Part shown: positions 35,906 through 52,000 of the stretch, piece by piece
Layout: each line of letters begins with the position of its first letter
Position numbering within the stretch: the first letter of the stretch is position 1
Assembly (NCBI GenBank): GCA_033439265.1
Contig: JAVTVX010000010.1
Location: 23,301,056 to 23,365,055 of the forward strand
Origin: Dillenia suffruticosa
Taxonomy: Eukaryota > Streptophyta > Magnoliopsida > Dilleniales > Dilleniaceae
Length of the DNA stretch: 64,000 nucleotides
Direction of reading: 5' to 3'
Made by a program: the position numbers and the translations under genes
Notes under the pieces: model-generated
Database searches by the model: none
Seen by the model: only the letters and a program-made list of their open reading frames with translations
What the model was told of the DNA's origin: nothing

Positions 35906-35907
35906 GA
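35856..35907. repeat. Interrupted CT microsatellite
   Basis: A CT run of about 50 bp with one TTT interruption, inside the hAT-type element. Confidence 0.8.
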
Positions 35908-37311
35908 GTTTTGCCTTCTGTCCTCTGCCTTCCGCCTTCCAGTTCTGCCTTCAGCCCAAGCGATCGGGTTTGGATGCGGTTTTGGTCTCGGGCCGGGGCT
36001 TGGTCCCAATCTTGCCCGAGGCCCGCGACACTCGAGCTCGAGCTCTTTGACGACACTTCGAGTCGAGCTTGAGCTCTAGAATCACAGGCTCGACGAGCTC
36101 GAGCCCGAGCTCAAGCTCGAGCTCACCTCCCACAGACTCGAGCCGAGCTCAGGTATTGTGATACCCGGGCTCGACCCGGGTGTCATAACAGCCCTACTCT
36201 CCACTACTCATTCCTCTGGTCTGGTTTTCTTTTCATTTACAGTCGATCCAAAATCTGAATGAATATGTCTGGTAGTTCAAATTTCAATTCCAATGTTTTC
36301 CTAAAATATGTTAATAATCATTACAAAGATTTGGACACGAAAGGTTTATTGCAACATAAATGTTTTTAATTTGATAGAAGGAGGATACAGTGCTTTTGAA
36401 AGCCAAGACTACCATCCTATTCCGAACATCACAGGGTTTCATAACTCGTAAGTCTGGAATTCAAATAACTTCACATTTTTTTCCTAAAATTGTACCGTGC
36501 AAATAAATAAATAAATAACCGGACAAAAATCAGGTTTCAAACCAATCGGACCAAGCTTGTACTGTCAACAGTTTAGACTAAAACCGACCCAAACCACCGG
36601 CTCAAGGGATCGAGACTAGCTGGTCTCTACTGGTCCCTTGAACTGGCCTGCCATTTTTTGGCCCAAAATCATCGGTCGGATTTTTTTTTCTTCAAATTAT
36701 CGATATTTAATAATTATATCAAATCTGCTTAAATTATATACATTCAGTTATTGTATTAGATTTGAGTAAATCCAATTCAAATCGAATTAGTTTTTCTATT
36801 TATTATGATATGGGGTAACATTGTATTTTGTTATCACATTAAATTTTATTAAATTTAATTCAAATCTAATTAGTTTTTGTAGATTTTGTATTGATTAAGA
36901 TATAGGATCACGTTGTAATTGTAATTCACAAAATTATTAGAAAAATAAAAAGACTGAAAGTAAAACCAAAAAGAGAGAGAAAGAGAGGAGGAGAAAGTAC
37001 ATTTTAAAAAAGAAAATGATATTTTCGAATTTTCACGTCAAAAGGGCCAAGTTGCACACTCATTCCCAATTTCTTAATATTTGTAAAGTATAATTAATAT
37101 TTAAAAATACATGGTGCAAAGTGTAATATTTTTAAAATACAAGATGCAAAATGTAATTTCATGTCAAATTTTGAATCATTTTCTCGTTGTTTTTTTTATT
37201 TGTTTTATTATTTATATTTTTTCAATAGTTAAGAAGTTGATTCTACATAAGTTTAATGCAGAACGAAGGCTCTTATGCCTTAGATGTTTAAATAACTACA
37301 AACACCAAATA

Positions 37312-37348
<37 letters not shown>
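37312..37348. repeat. (AAT)n microsatellite
   Basis: About 12 copies of AAT (ATA). Confidence 0.9.
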
Positions 37349-37350
<2 letters not shown>

Positions 37351-37626
37351 ATTGGAAATGGAATCATATAAGTGGAAATCAAGAGTAATGTAATAAAAAA
37401 ATAATTAAATGAGTAAAAAAAAAACGAATAATTCAAGATAATAAAAGACATCAAGAAATTGTCAAGATTCAACTTGGTACTTGTGGGATCCACCGTAAAT
37501 TTTTTATTTTTTATTTTTTATTTTTAATATCTAACCATTTATTTTTCTTCTTCATATCTTCATCTTATTCCATTCCAGTTTCGTCTCTCTCCTAAATGTG
37601 GAGAAAGCATGGCCAATCTCCCACGC

Positions 37627-37790
37627 TTTTTTTTTTTCACCGTATCCCAACTTTATTTGATTAATCCGATTTGAATATTTAAGACTCGGATTGACTCTCC
37701 TAAACCCTTTTTCATCTCTTAAGATTCAAATTCGAGATTTCTGATTAAGAGAGTGGAATACCCTTTACCACTCAACTTAAAGTGTTTGGT
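37627..37790 (-). mobile_element. tRNA-derived SINE
   Basis: On the minus strand: an A-box-like GTTGAGTGGTAAAGGGTATTCC region, a B-box-like TCTCGAATTTGAATC, the family body (CGGATTAATCAAATAAAGTT) and a poly-A tail (poly-T at 37627-37636). Flanks repeat at 12 of 14 bases (CCAATCTCCCACGC 37613-37626; CCAATCTCCTACAC 37791-37804). Same family as 19863 and 20973. Confidence 0.72.
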
Positions 37791-38780
37791 CCAATCTCCT
37801 ACACTACAACCTCTTAAATTAAATTTTAATCTTTTTTTTTTTAAATATTACTTAAGTGAAGTCTGGAATAACAAATAAAATAAAATAGGGGCTGCAATTA
37901 AATTTCATTTCATAATATATATAGTCTGTAACTCTGACGAGGCCATTGTTTGGTGATAATTGCTTCCATTAAAAGCCTGGGCTCTTCTTTTTTGAGATTC
38001 ACCCAAAAGAAACAAAAAACTTTTAATTTTTAATAAGATCATATGTTATATAATTATTTTGGTTTAAAATTTGAGAAAAAAATGAATTGGTATAGGGCTT
38101 CTAGTCTCCCATAAATAGTTGGCATGTAGAACAGAAATCTTTCTTGCTAACCCGTAACTCTAATTTTGTCATTGGATTGCTGGTAACAAGCAAAATGTAA
38201 ATTAGAAACTACCAAACTTTTATAAATATAACAATTGTACTCGCTTAACCATCGAGTTTGACTTATGAGAATGGAGAAATAAGATTCGAAAGAGCCAACC
38301 CCTTAATGGATCCCATAATACTCACAATGAATTAATCAGATAAAATTCGGATACTGTCAAGTGAAAATTAAAAAAAATAAATTAGAAACTTTACGGTAGA
38401 AGAGATGAATAAAATACGCATGATAAAGCAAAAATACATAAAGCTCATCGTAAAAGTTACAAAAATAAATATATAAATAGATAAATAGATAATTTATTGT
38501 GTCGCAGCAAAACAAGGAGCCAAAGTTCACCGATCAAATATCAGTGCTCGAAATAAATTTAGAACAATAAAATTTGTAATGCGGAAGCACACTATGAACA
38601 GAAAGAATGAGACTTTTATAAAAAGGAACCTAAAATCACCGACCACCAGAAACATCCTATCTCGGTATAATAATAATAAAATAATAAAAAACCTAGTGAT
38701 CTTCACATCCAAGTCTACTTTTCGAGAACCAAAAAACTTACAATAGCAAGAAGAAGTAAAGCCCAAATTGCGGATCTTAC

Positions 38781-38832
38781 TTTTCCAATCAAAACAAGGC
38801 GGCTCGGGTGCACCCGCAGCTTCTTGGTCCAT
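38781..38832 (-). CDS. Possible first coding exon of an unidentified gene
   Basis: Reads MDQEAAGAPEPPCFDWK, then a good donor (GGAAAA/GTAAGATCC) at 38781/38780. A TATA box lies 110 bp upstream of the ATG, giving a plausible ~80-nt leader. I found no following exon in 36.2-38.7 kb, and 17 residues are too few to identify a family. It may be the start of a gene with distant exons, a relic whose body was lost, or chance. Confidence 0.35.
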
Positions 38833-38940
38833 GGACTTGGTGAACTGGTGCGGAATGAGAAGAAGAGAAAGTGCAGGAAAGGAGAAGGTTGCCCTCTCTA
38901 AAGGGTGTGTGTGTTTTGGGTAAATGGATTCATAATAGAT

Positions 38941-38948
38941 TTTTATAG
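38941..38948 (-). promoter_or_regulatory. TATA box upstream of the 38832 exon
   Basis: Reads CTATAAAA on the minus strand, about 110 bp before the ATG at 38832. Assigned by position and sequence only. Confidence 0.4.
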
Positions 38949-39224
38949 AGTTTTTGGGTATGGATAGAAATTAGAAACCCAAGTCATAGATCATTGACAA
39001 TGGAAACATTAAGGATTGCAATAAGAAAGTTTCTTCAGACGAATTTGATTGCATTCTCAATTCATATTTCATAGAATATATATTGAAGGGATGCCTCCGG
39101 TTTCAATGATATGGTTAGATCACTTGAAGGGTCTAAGTATAGAATGTCTAGACCCATTGCCCTTTTGCTATATTTTCTTTCTTTTTTTTTAATTTCACTT
39201 GAAGCGAGATATTGATTTTCAAGA

Positions 39225-39345
39225 TTTTTTTTTTTTTGTTTGGTTACATAGAGACTATGAATACTACGAAAGTTTACACGCCCACGAAGATTCGAACACT
39301 ATATCTAAAAAAAACACTTGAGTAAGAGCTCATAGGGTATTGGGA
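39225..39345 (-). mobile_element. Possible tRNA-like SINE copy
   Basis: On the minus strand it has a GAGCTCTTACTCAAG region, a clear B box (GTGTTCGAATCTTCG), then about 60 bp and a long poly-A (poly-T at 39226-39237). No convincing target-site duplication; the boundaries are approximate. Confidence 0.4.
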
Positions 39346-39388
39346 TTGTGGGCCTTTTAAATATTCACTTCTACCATATAATTAATAT

Positions 39389-39475
39389 GTCCTCAATAGA
39401 ACAGTCTAGTGGTGCAAATCTCCCTCCCCAAACCTGATGATCTCATATTCAAATTCTTATATAACAAAAAAAAAA
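39389..39475 (+). mobile_element. Very short tRNA-like SINE (87 bp)
   Basis: AGTCTAGTGGTGCAAATCTC (A-box region), TCATATTCAAATTC (B-box region), then poly-A. It is bounded by a 15-bp duplication matching at 14 positions (CCATATAATTAATAT 39374-39388; CCATATAACTAATAT 39476-39490). The element is a tRNA-like head plus tail with no body. Relatives are at 27667 and 56105. Confidence 0.72.
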
Positions 39476-39490
39476 CCATATAACTAATAT

Positions 39491-40156
39491 AGAAGGTATA
39501 TTAGGTACAATCCAACTAAAAATGTTTTAACTTTAATCCCATGCCTAAGTGCCCCCTCTGACAGCAGCATTCCCCCCCCCCCCTTAGGGCACAAATTCCT
39601 TCCGACACAAATAATATTTGGTAGTCAAAGAAATAGCTACACCGATTACCCTTTCTCCAACCCTTCGTCAAGCCGAAATAGAAACAAAACCACACTTCAG
39701 CTAAAGACCAAATCACATGGAAAAAATGAATAAATCAATCACAATAAACCTTTGATAGAAATTGGACTTGAAACGGAAGAGCATGCAATTAATCTTACAG
39801 TATGAATCAAATGTTCGACACCTTCCATGACAATGAAGAGAAGTTTGCTCTTCCTTTCAAATGGATTAACAGTTCTGTATGCAGTTAAATTAGAAACACA
39901 TGAAAATGCTCATTCCAAGGTTACTTGTGAGAACTAGAACTCATTTGGCAAAGAACCAAGAAGCTTTATTTGTGTTTGGTCGCTATGTACACAACATTGA
40001 GACACTGAAAGAATTACAAATTATAGAGAAAATGATGAGAAGATCTTTTGCTTAGAAAAAGATAAAAAGTTAAATAAGCAAAAAAGCATTGCAGAATGCT
40101 ATTTCAACAATGAGTAAGGAAGAAATTGGCAAAAGACTTACCTGCAGCGCCAATTT
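39491..40156. other. Spacer and likely 3' UTR of the NEK6-type gene
   Basis: AT-rich DNA without supported coding. The part next to 40157 should be the 3' UTR of the minus-strand kinase. The plus-strand frames at 40089-41870 are shadows of that gene. Confidence 0.5.
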
Positions 40157-45667
<5,511 letters not shown>

Positions 45668-45679
45668 TTGTTAACCAAA

Positions 45680-46060
45680 TGCCAAAGGAATTCCAATATG
45701 AGTTTCTAATGGATCCGAAGTTCTTGGATTGGGTCTCCTCACATTTTCTGGTATACAAGAAAATGCACTAGTTGTTGGATCTAATCAAGAATCGACCGAA
45801 GCATTCATGGAATTCATAGATCTTAAGCTACTTCAACTCGTTCTTCTTGTTCTTCCTCTTCTTCTTCTTCTTCTTCTTCTTCAGTTTGAATCTAATTCTC
45901 GGTGGCTGCAATGCTGTGGTTGAATAATAAATGAGTGGAAGTAACAAGTACTTCAAATTCTCTTCTCCTCTAAGTTTCAGTCTCTTTCTCTTTCTTCCCT
46001 ATCTCCCCCCCCCCCTCTTTTTTCTCTCTCTGTCTGAGCTGCTATTTTTATGGATCTTGA
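45680..46060 (-). promoter_or_regulatory. Leader and promoter of the NEK6-type gene
   Basis: A CTT tract (about 45856-45882) and C-rich/T-rich runs (45965-46030) precede the kinase ATG. A weak TATA-like CATAAAAATAG lies near 46045-46055 on the minus strand. If used, the 5' UTR is about 350 nt. No splice of the leader is evident. Confidence 0.35.
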
Positions 46061-49000
46061 GTGGAGGCTGTATATGAAGCCGTTAATTGGAACTTACGGT
46101 TAAGTGTGGTCACAAAAGAGGAAAGAGGTCTATTCCACTAAACTACTGCTTCTCTCTCTCTATTGCGACTCTAGAGAGAGACGGAGGTGGGGATGCTCGG
46201 TCTACGCCGACACGACCAGCTGGTTCGCGAGAGTCTAGATCATTACACCAAAAAGATGATAATGTGTCTCGCGCCCCACCAAGGCTATTATATACCTTTT
46301 CGATGCCCATTTCTAAGATAAAAAGTTTAAAATGGTATGCAAAAACTTAAGAAATTGTGATTAGACAAAAAATATCATATTTAATTTATAAAAAAACAAG
46401 ACAACATGACGATGGAGACAGAAAAATTTTACAATTTTTCTTTTTAACTTTACCCTTACGTGGATATAAATATTTGGTTGTACCATAATCGAAATAATTA
46501 AAATTAAAATAATCGATTTATTTTTATTATATAATTTTTATAATCATAATTTAATCTAATAAATCAAAAATCGACAATTCAATTTGACTGAATTATGGAA
46601 TTAATGCGATTCGTTTATCAAATTTAAAAGAATTATAAGAATCTCTATAAAGAATTTAAATAACAATAATTAGATATAATATATATCATTTACATTAACG
46701 TGTGATTATAAATATTAATTTTAAAATTTAAAATTTATTGATAATTACAATCCATCAAATATCAATTTAAAAACTTAAAAATTCAAATTTCATACGAAAT
46801 AATAAAATATGAAACTTTTAAACTAACTCTGTTAATTTATTAATAGTTCATAAAAAAAAACTAACATTACACAATCGTTTGGTAAAATAAATTTTAAAAT
46901 ACTTTTCTTATTTAACTTTTAGTTATAATATTACCTCATTTCTTTTAAGATTTTTTTAATTATAATATTTTTTCTCTTTTAATTTTTAATTATAATATTA
47001 TATTAATATTTATATAAATAAAAAATTATTTAGAAAGTATCTATATTTTTAAATATTATAATTAATTTGATTTAATCAAAATAAAAATTATTAAAATCGA
47101 TAACTATCCAAATAATCAAATTAAATCTAATTATACTTAAAATTGAAATTGAAATTGAAATTGAAAACCGAATAAACCGTCTAAAATATAGAAAGCGGTT
47201 TACAAATTTTTTTTTATTTATTTTAACCGAGTAATGCTCATCCTACCAATTATCATAATATATTTTTAAATTTTCATATTTATCCGACCATTAATTCTAA
47301 TAATTTTTTTTTTATTTTTACCGTCTCATACTCTAAATCCAACACTCTGGATGTGTTAACATCTTGACTAGACTTCAAACTTAGTGCTACGTAAAACTTG
47401 TGGGGCAATATCCTAATTTTCAGATGAAAATTTAATTTATTTTCTTTTAGAGTAACTTTAAAACTAATTAATCATTTATGTGAAGGGTGGGGAGGTTAGA
47501 ATGTACAGGAATGCCATATTTTGGAATTTGCTGATTAATAAGATTAAAGATTTTGAATAATCATGTTAATATTACTTTCAAATTTATTTTTAATTAAAGG
47601 AATTTGAATGTCATGCATGGTGTTAATGTGACCCTTCGACCATTCGACCCTTCGGCCCTTTACTATAAATAATTTTAAAAATCCAAAAATAAAATTTATT
47701 TATATTTTTAACTCATAATTAAGATTTTACTCACAACTAATGCAAGAAATGCCTAGAATTATGCAAATGGTGACTCTCTCTCATGAGTTGACGTCACAAT
47801 CATCCATTGTTGGATATTCCACCGCACAGTTGGAAGGCGCCCCGGTGGATTCCCCTTCCAAAGTGGAGAGTTTTCCTTTCCAGTACCCCTTTTTGTTTTT
47901 TTATTGGACCAACATTCAACGTATTTAGTAATAAAATATTAAAATTTCTTATCAAATTTTAAAAATAAAAAAATCAATATTAAAAAAATCAATTTTTAAA
48001 TTGGATTCAAAACTAATTGATATCCGTGTTCAAGTTAAAAATAAATAAATAAATAAATAAATTTCTGGTATTAATCGGGTTGCTTCTTTGTTTCTTGTTC
48101 AACGAAGGGTGAGACGGTCCAAAATCAATCTGCAAGGGGTTACGTTGAATTTATTAAAATCTTTAGTATTTTCTAGGATAAGATGTACCCCCTTGTCCCG
48201 AGAGCAATATGGTACAAATCGAAGTTGACTTCCAGTTTTGAACATGTAGAACGAGGAAGATGCTATGCCTAACATGGCAGCATTTGAAGACGCACAAGTG
48301 ACAGCTTGGAGTGGACGAGTCAAACCCAATTGATGAACATATAAATATAACAGAGGAAATAAAATATAACGTTGTATCAAGCTCATGTTTCTCCGATGCA
48401 ACAACATGTGCTTTGCTTACCACTTACTCCTCTCCCACGTGCTCCCCATATGTTTTAATCAATCTTACGTTTCTCGGTAATAATAATAAATTAAATTTTA
48501 ATTCTAAATCTTAGAATCGATAATTTAAAAGATTAATAAATAAAAAATCCCAAACTTACATTTTTCTCTTTTGGAAAAACAAAGCAACCACCTGGAACTC
48601 AAAATTATTTATTTGTTTGAAAAGTTAATGATTAGTTTAAATTAAACATAATTATAATCAATTTAACTGAAGTGTCGTACAATCCTAATACTGAGAATTA
48701 GAGTATAAGTATATAATTCTAAATATCGATAAATTATAATATTAGATAGATTCTTATTATAAAATTAATTTTATTTATTTGTGAGAGTATAAGTGTAATA
48801 AGAATTTTAAAGCATAGTAAGAGGAATTTTAGCTCTTTGACAATACGAAAGGGATTTAATATTATAATATTTCATAATTATCTAATTATTTTTATAATTT
48901 AAATAACATTATTTTGAGGAATTTTGCGGTAATAATAAATCGTTGGTTTCGGTTGATTGAAATGAAATGCCACGCTGGAGGCGTCAAATTGGGCACTAAA

Positions 49001-52000
49001 CGCAGGTGCATTCACAGAAAACGACGCAGACATCTGGGAAAGAGTTTTGAGGTTTGGTCGCCTGTGACGGACCCCACCACATCACTCCACACCTTCCCTT
49101 TGCTAACGTACGCCGTTGAGATGGAATGGTGGGGTGGAAACTTAGGTGGTGTGATTGTGAGAGCTCCCTGTGATTTAATCGCTCCTTTTTGCTAATTTTT
49201 CTTTTTTCTTATGGAAGGGTAAAAAATAACAATTGGCTAAACAGTTCTCTCCCTCGATATTATCATATGGTTTGGTGGTATTTAAGAAATCTCAAATTCC
49301 TTAATTTATCTCAATTTTATTTATTTGGATTTATTAAATTAAAAAAATAAAATTCTGTAAAAATAAATTAAAATTCTTCATTAAAAGAATTCAATTTATT
49401 TATTATTTCAATCTTGATTTTCTCAAATTGGGTCTTAAAATTATAAATATTATCCAAAGGATGTCTATCATCAAAATTTTTACAAAGATATTACCCTTCT
49501 TGTAACGAAGAAGAATCGTACTATTGTAAATTTATATAAATTTGTAATTATACAAGCATAAAGTATTGGTATAATTGTAATTATTTAACTAGTTAATTTG
49601 TAAATATTCTTAACTTAATATTACAATATTTTAAATTCAGATTCTATCGTGTCAAGGTCAAGAATTTATAAATTGAGAAACGTCAATTTTTTATATAATT
49701 AAATCTTGTATTTATGAAAGGGGAAAAAACACTAGAATATTATATATATGGATAATAAATTTTTTTTATTATATAAAATTTTATGAAAATATATATATTT
49801 ATAAAAATTTAAATATAAAATTTTAAAGAGGACACTTCAGTGACAAGAACTTTCTCACGCTTTCTATGAAGTCTTTAAGTGGAGGGTAAGTTTGTCACTC
49901 GTTTTATCACGGGGTGAATTCATTAGTATAGGGTTGAGTTCGGTAAATTTAATGGTTTTATTGTCAAGGGACAGGAATGGGGGTAGGTTAAAAGCAGATC
50001 ACGGGAAATTAAATTAATTAGTGGGCCAACAAGGTTAAGTAAACAGAAAAGGGTCATCAACTTACCCATTCCTGATTTGAAAAGCACGAGTCAAGTCATA
50101 ATTGGATGATTAAGACTTGCCACAAGTTAATCTTGATGGTTAATTCATGATCATCACATGACTATTTGTGGTATTAATGTTCCACCAAAGGAGAAAAAAA
50201 TAATAATATGGTAAAAAAAAATCTGTGAAAATTCTTTTTACGATAATTAATAATTAAAATGGCAAAATTTGATGCGTTGATGATCAGGTCAAAGTAATCA
50301 TTTAGTAGGACGGATTCATATGATTCATTTTTCATTTTTGTTCAATAATAGCAACATAATTTATATTTAATAAATTAATTAATTTATTTTTAATATGAAT
50401 GAGGATCACGTAAATCACTGTTATTGGCGGTGAGTCTCAATCTACAAATAGTAACTCGGTTGACTTAAACCACTAAGGTTGTTTCGATGAGAGAGATTTC
50501 AATTTTTAAGTCAGAGAGAGCAATTTTTGGAAGAGAAACAGATCGCAACAAAGAGAGAACTCTATATTTTCTTTTGTATATTGAGTGTAGAGTCCAGAGA
50601 ACATATCGATTGATAGCCTTTATGATGTATACATTGTCTACACGCACAATAACTCTCATATGCTTTGAGGATGTAAAAACTCTATTTTCTTAATGAAAGT
50701 GTACTAAAATTATGGTGAAATATTTTCATGAGATTTACAATCCTATTTGTTAGGAAAAGTCCGAGTTATCATACATATTCCTTTCTTTATTGTAATGGTC
50801 AAAGATCTCCTTCCTAATTATAAATAGTTGTTTTTTCGAAAATATGAATATTTTTTAGTTAATCACATGATGATACTATGTACTGAGAGCGTGTTTTCCA
50901 AGGGGAGTGGTCGTGCTTACCCGTTTGAAAGATATATCTTCTATTGATGACACGTTTCAATGTGTTCTGTCTCATCAAACTCTTAACTTGATGGATCTTA
51001 TATTTTATAATAATTACATCATATTTAATAAAATAATTTATGATTTTTTTCATCCAAAATCATATAAATGCAAAGTGTGTATTAATTGACTAGAACCTTG
51101 AAAATGAGATTTATGTAAAATTCATCTTGTGGTTATTTTATTATTGAATTTGAGGCATTAACATAATGACTGCTCACGAAGAAGATCGAATGAATGAAAA
51201 GGCAAAGCGATGGGAAAACAAAAGCCATCGGATAAGCTAAAAGAGGATAATCGAAAGAAGACGTGCACATGTTAGCTTGGTCCCAAATGCCATGTCATTT
51301 AAGTTGATATTGGTGTAAAAAAAATTGAATTTATTTGAATTTATAATATTTTTAATTAAAATAAAATTTTTTTAAAAAAATATATAAGTATCATAAGAAA
51401 AAATAATTTTTAATAAAAATTCAAATTATTAATATATTTTAACAGTACTTTTATTTTTCAACATAGTGCCAACATAATTTAGGTTCTAATTTGTAATGCC
51501 GAAAATGAAAAAAAAAAAACATTTTATATCAAAATTTATTAATCTTATAATTTTTTTATATTTTTATAGAATCTTTGAAAAAATATATGTTTTTTTTTAT
51601 TATTTTAATAATAAATATTATAAGTAAAATAAAATAAAAGAGAGACACTCGAATGTCCTCGTGACTTCCGTCGTCGATGTTGCAGTAATTTTATTGGGTG
51701 GGGAACAAATGTGAGGCCTTTTCATATAAGAGAAGAGTGGGCAAACCAGGATTACTAAAATTCAAATACAAAGTCTAACAATTCACCTCTTGGCCATTTG
51801 GAAAATTTGAGCTTTATTCAAAATTAAGAAATTTTTTTAATGTGAAAAATCATTAAAATAGTGAGTACATTAGAAAGGTTTTAATATTTACTTGTAAAAT
51901 TTTTATTTTTTGTAAAACTTTTTTATTTATTAAAATATTGTAAATAATACAAAATAAAATAAAATAAGTTAAATAAAATAAAAAAAATAAAATTTCCCAA

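Larger units (their letters stand above)
35234..36196. mobile_element. Non-autonomous hAT-type element, GC-rich, 963 bp
   Basis: Flanked by the exact 8-bp repeat CTCTCCAC (35226-35233 and 36197-36204), the size typical of hAT insertions. Left end TAGGCTTGTTATGATACCCG; right end, read inward, TAGGGCTGTTATGACACCCG. Just inside both ends are many GAGCTCGAGCTCG motifs in opposite orientation, the subterminal repeats expected for hAT transposase binding. There is no transposase frame. The middle holds a ~56-74-bp minisatellite (35468-35855) and a CT tract (35856-35907). The element is far more GC-rich than its neighbourhood. The perfect target-site duplication suggests fairly recent insertion. Confidence 0.87.
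36205..38780. other. AT-rich intergenic DNA (or intron of the 38832 gene)
   Basis: No supported coding exon. Contents noted are an imperfect inverted repeat near 36600-36650 (CAAGGGATCGAGAC / GGTCCCTTG), an (AAT)n tract at 37312-37348 and a SINE at 37627-37790. Confidence 0.5.

Noticed and set aside
35586-36050. 154-codon open frame with repeated RSKSPSPS-like segments
   Set aside because: It is explained by the minisatellite inside the hAT-type element, whose unit lengths keep the frame open; no independent coding evidence.
46440-47220. AT-rich block with AACCGAATAAACCG near one end, considered as a MITE
   Set aside because: No matching inverted end or target duplication was found.
48099-48423. 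Minus-strand frames of 86-102 codons, considered as a decayed retroelement or gene
   Set aside because: No recognisable domain, no repeats at the ends, two overlapping frames equally open.
50465-51089. Moderately unique DNA with TATAAATAG near 50820, considered as an LTR-like promoter
   Set aside because: No paired terminal repeat or domain could be found.
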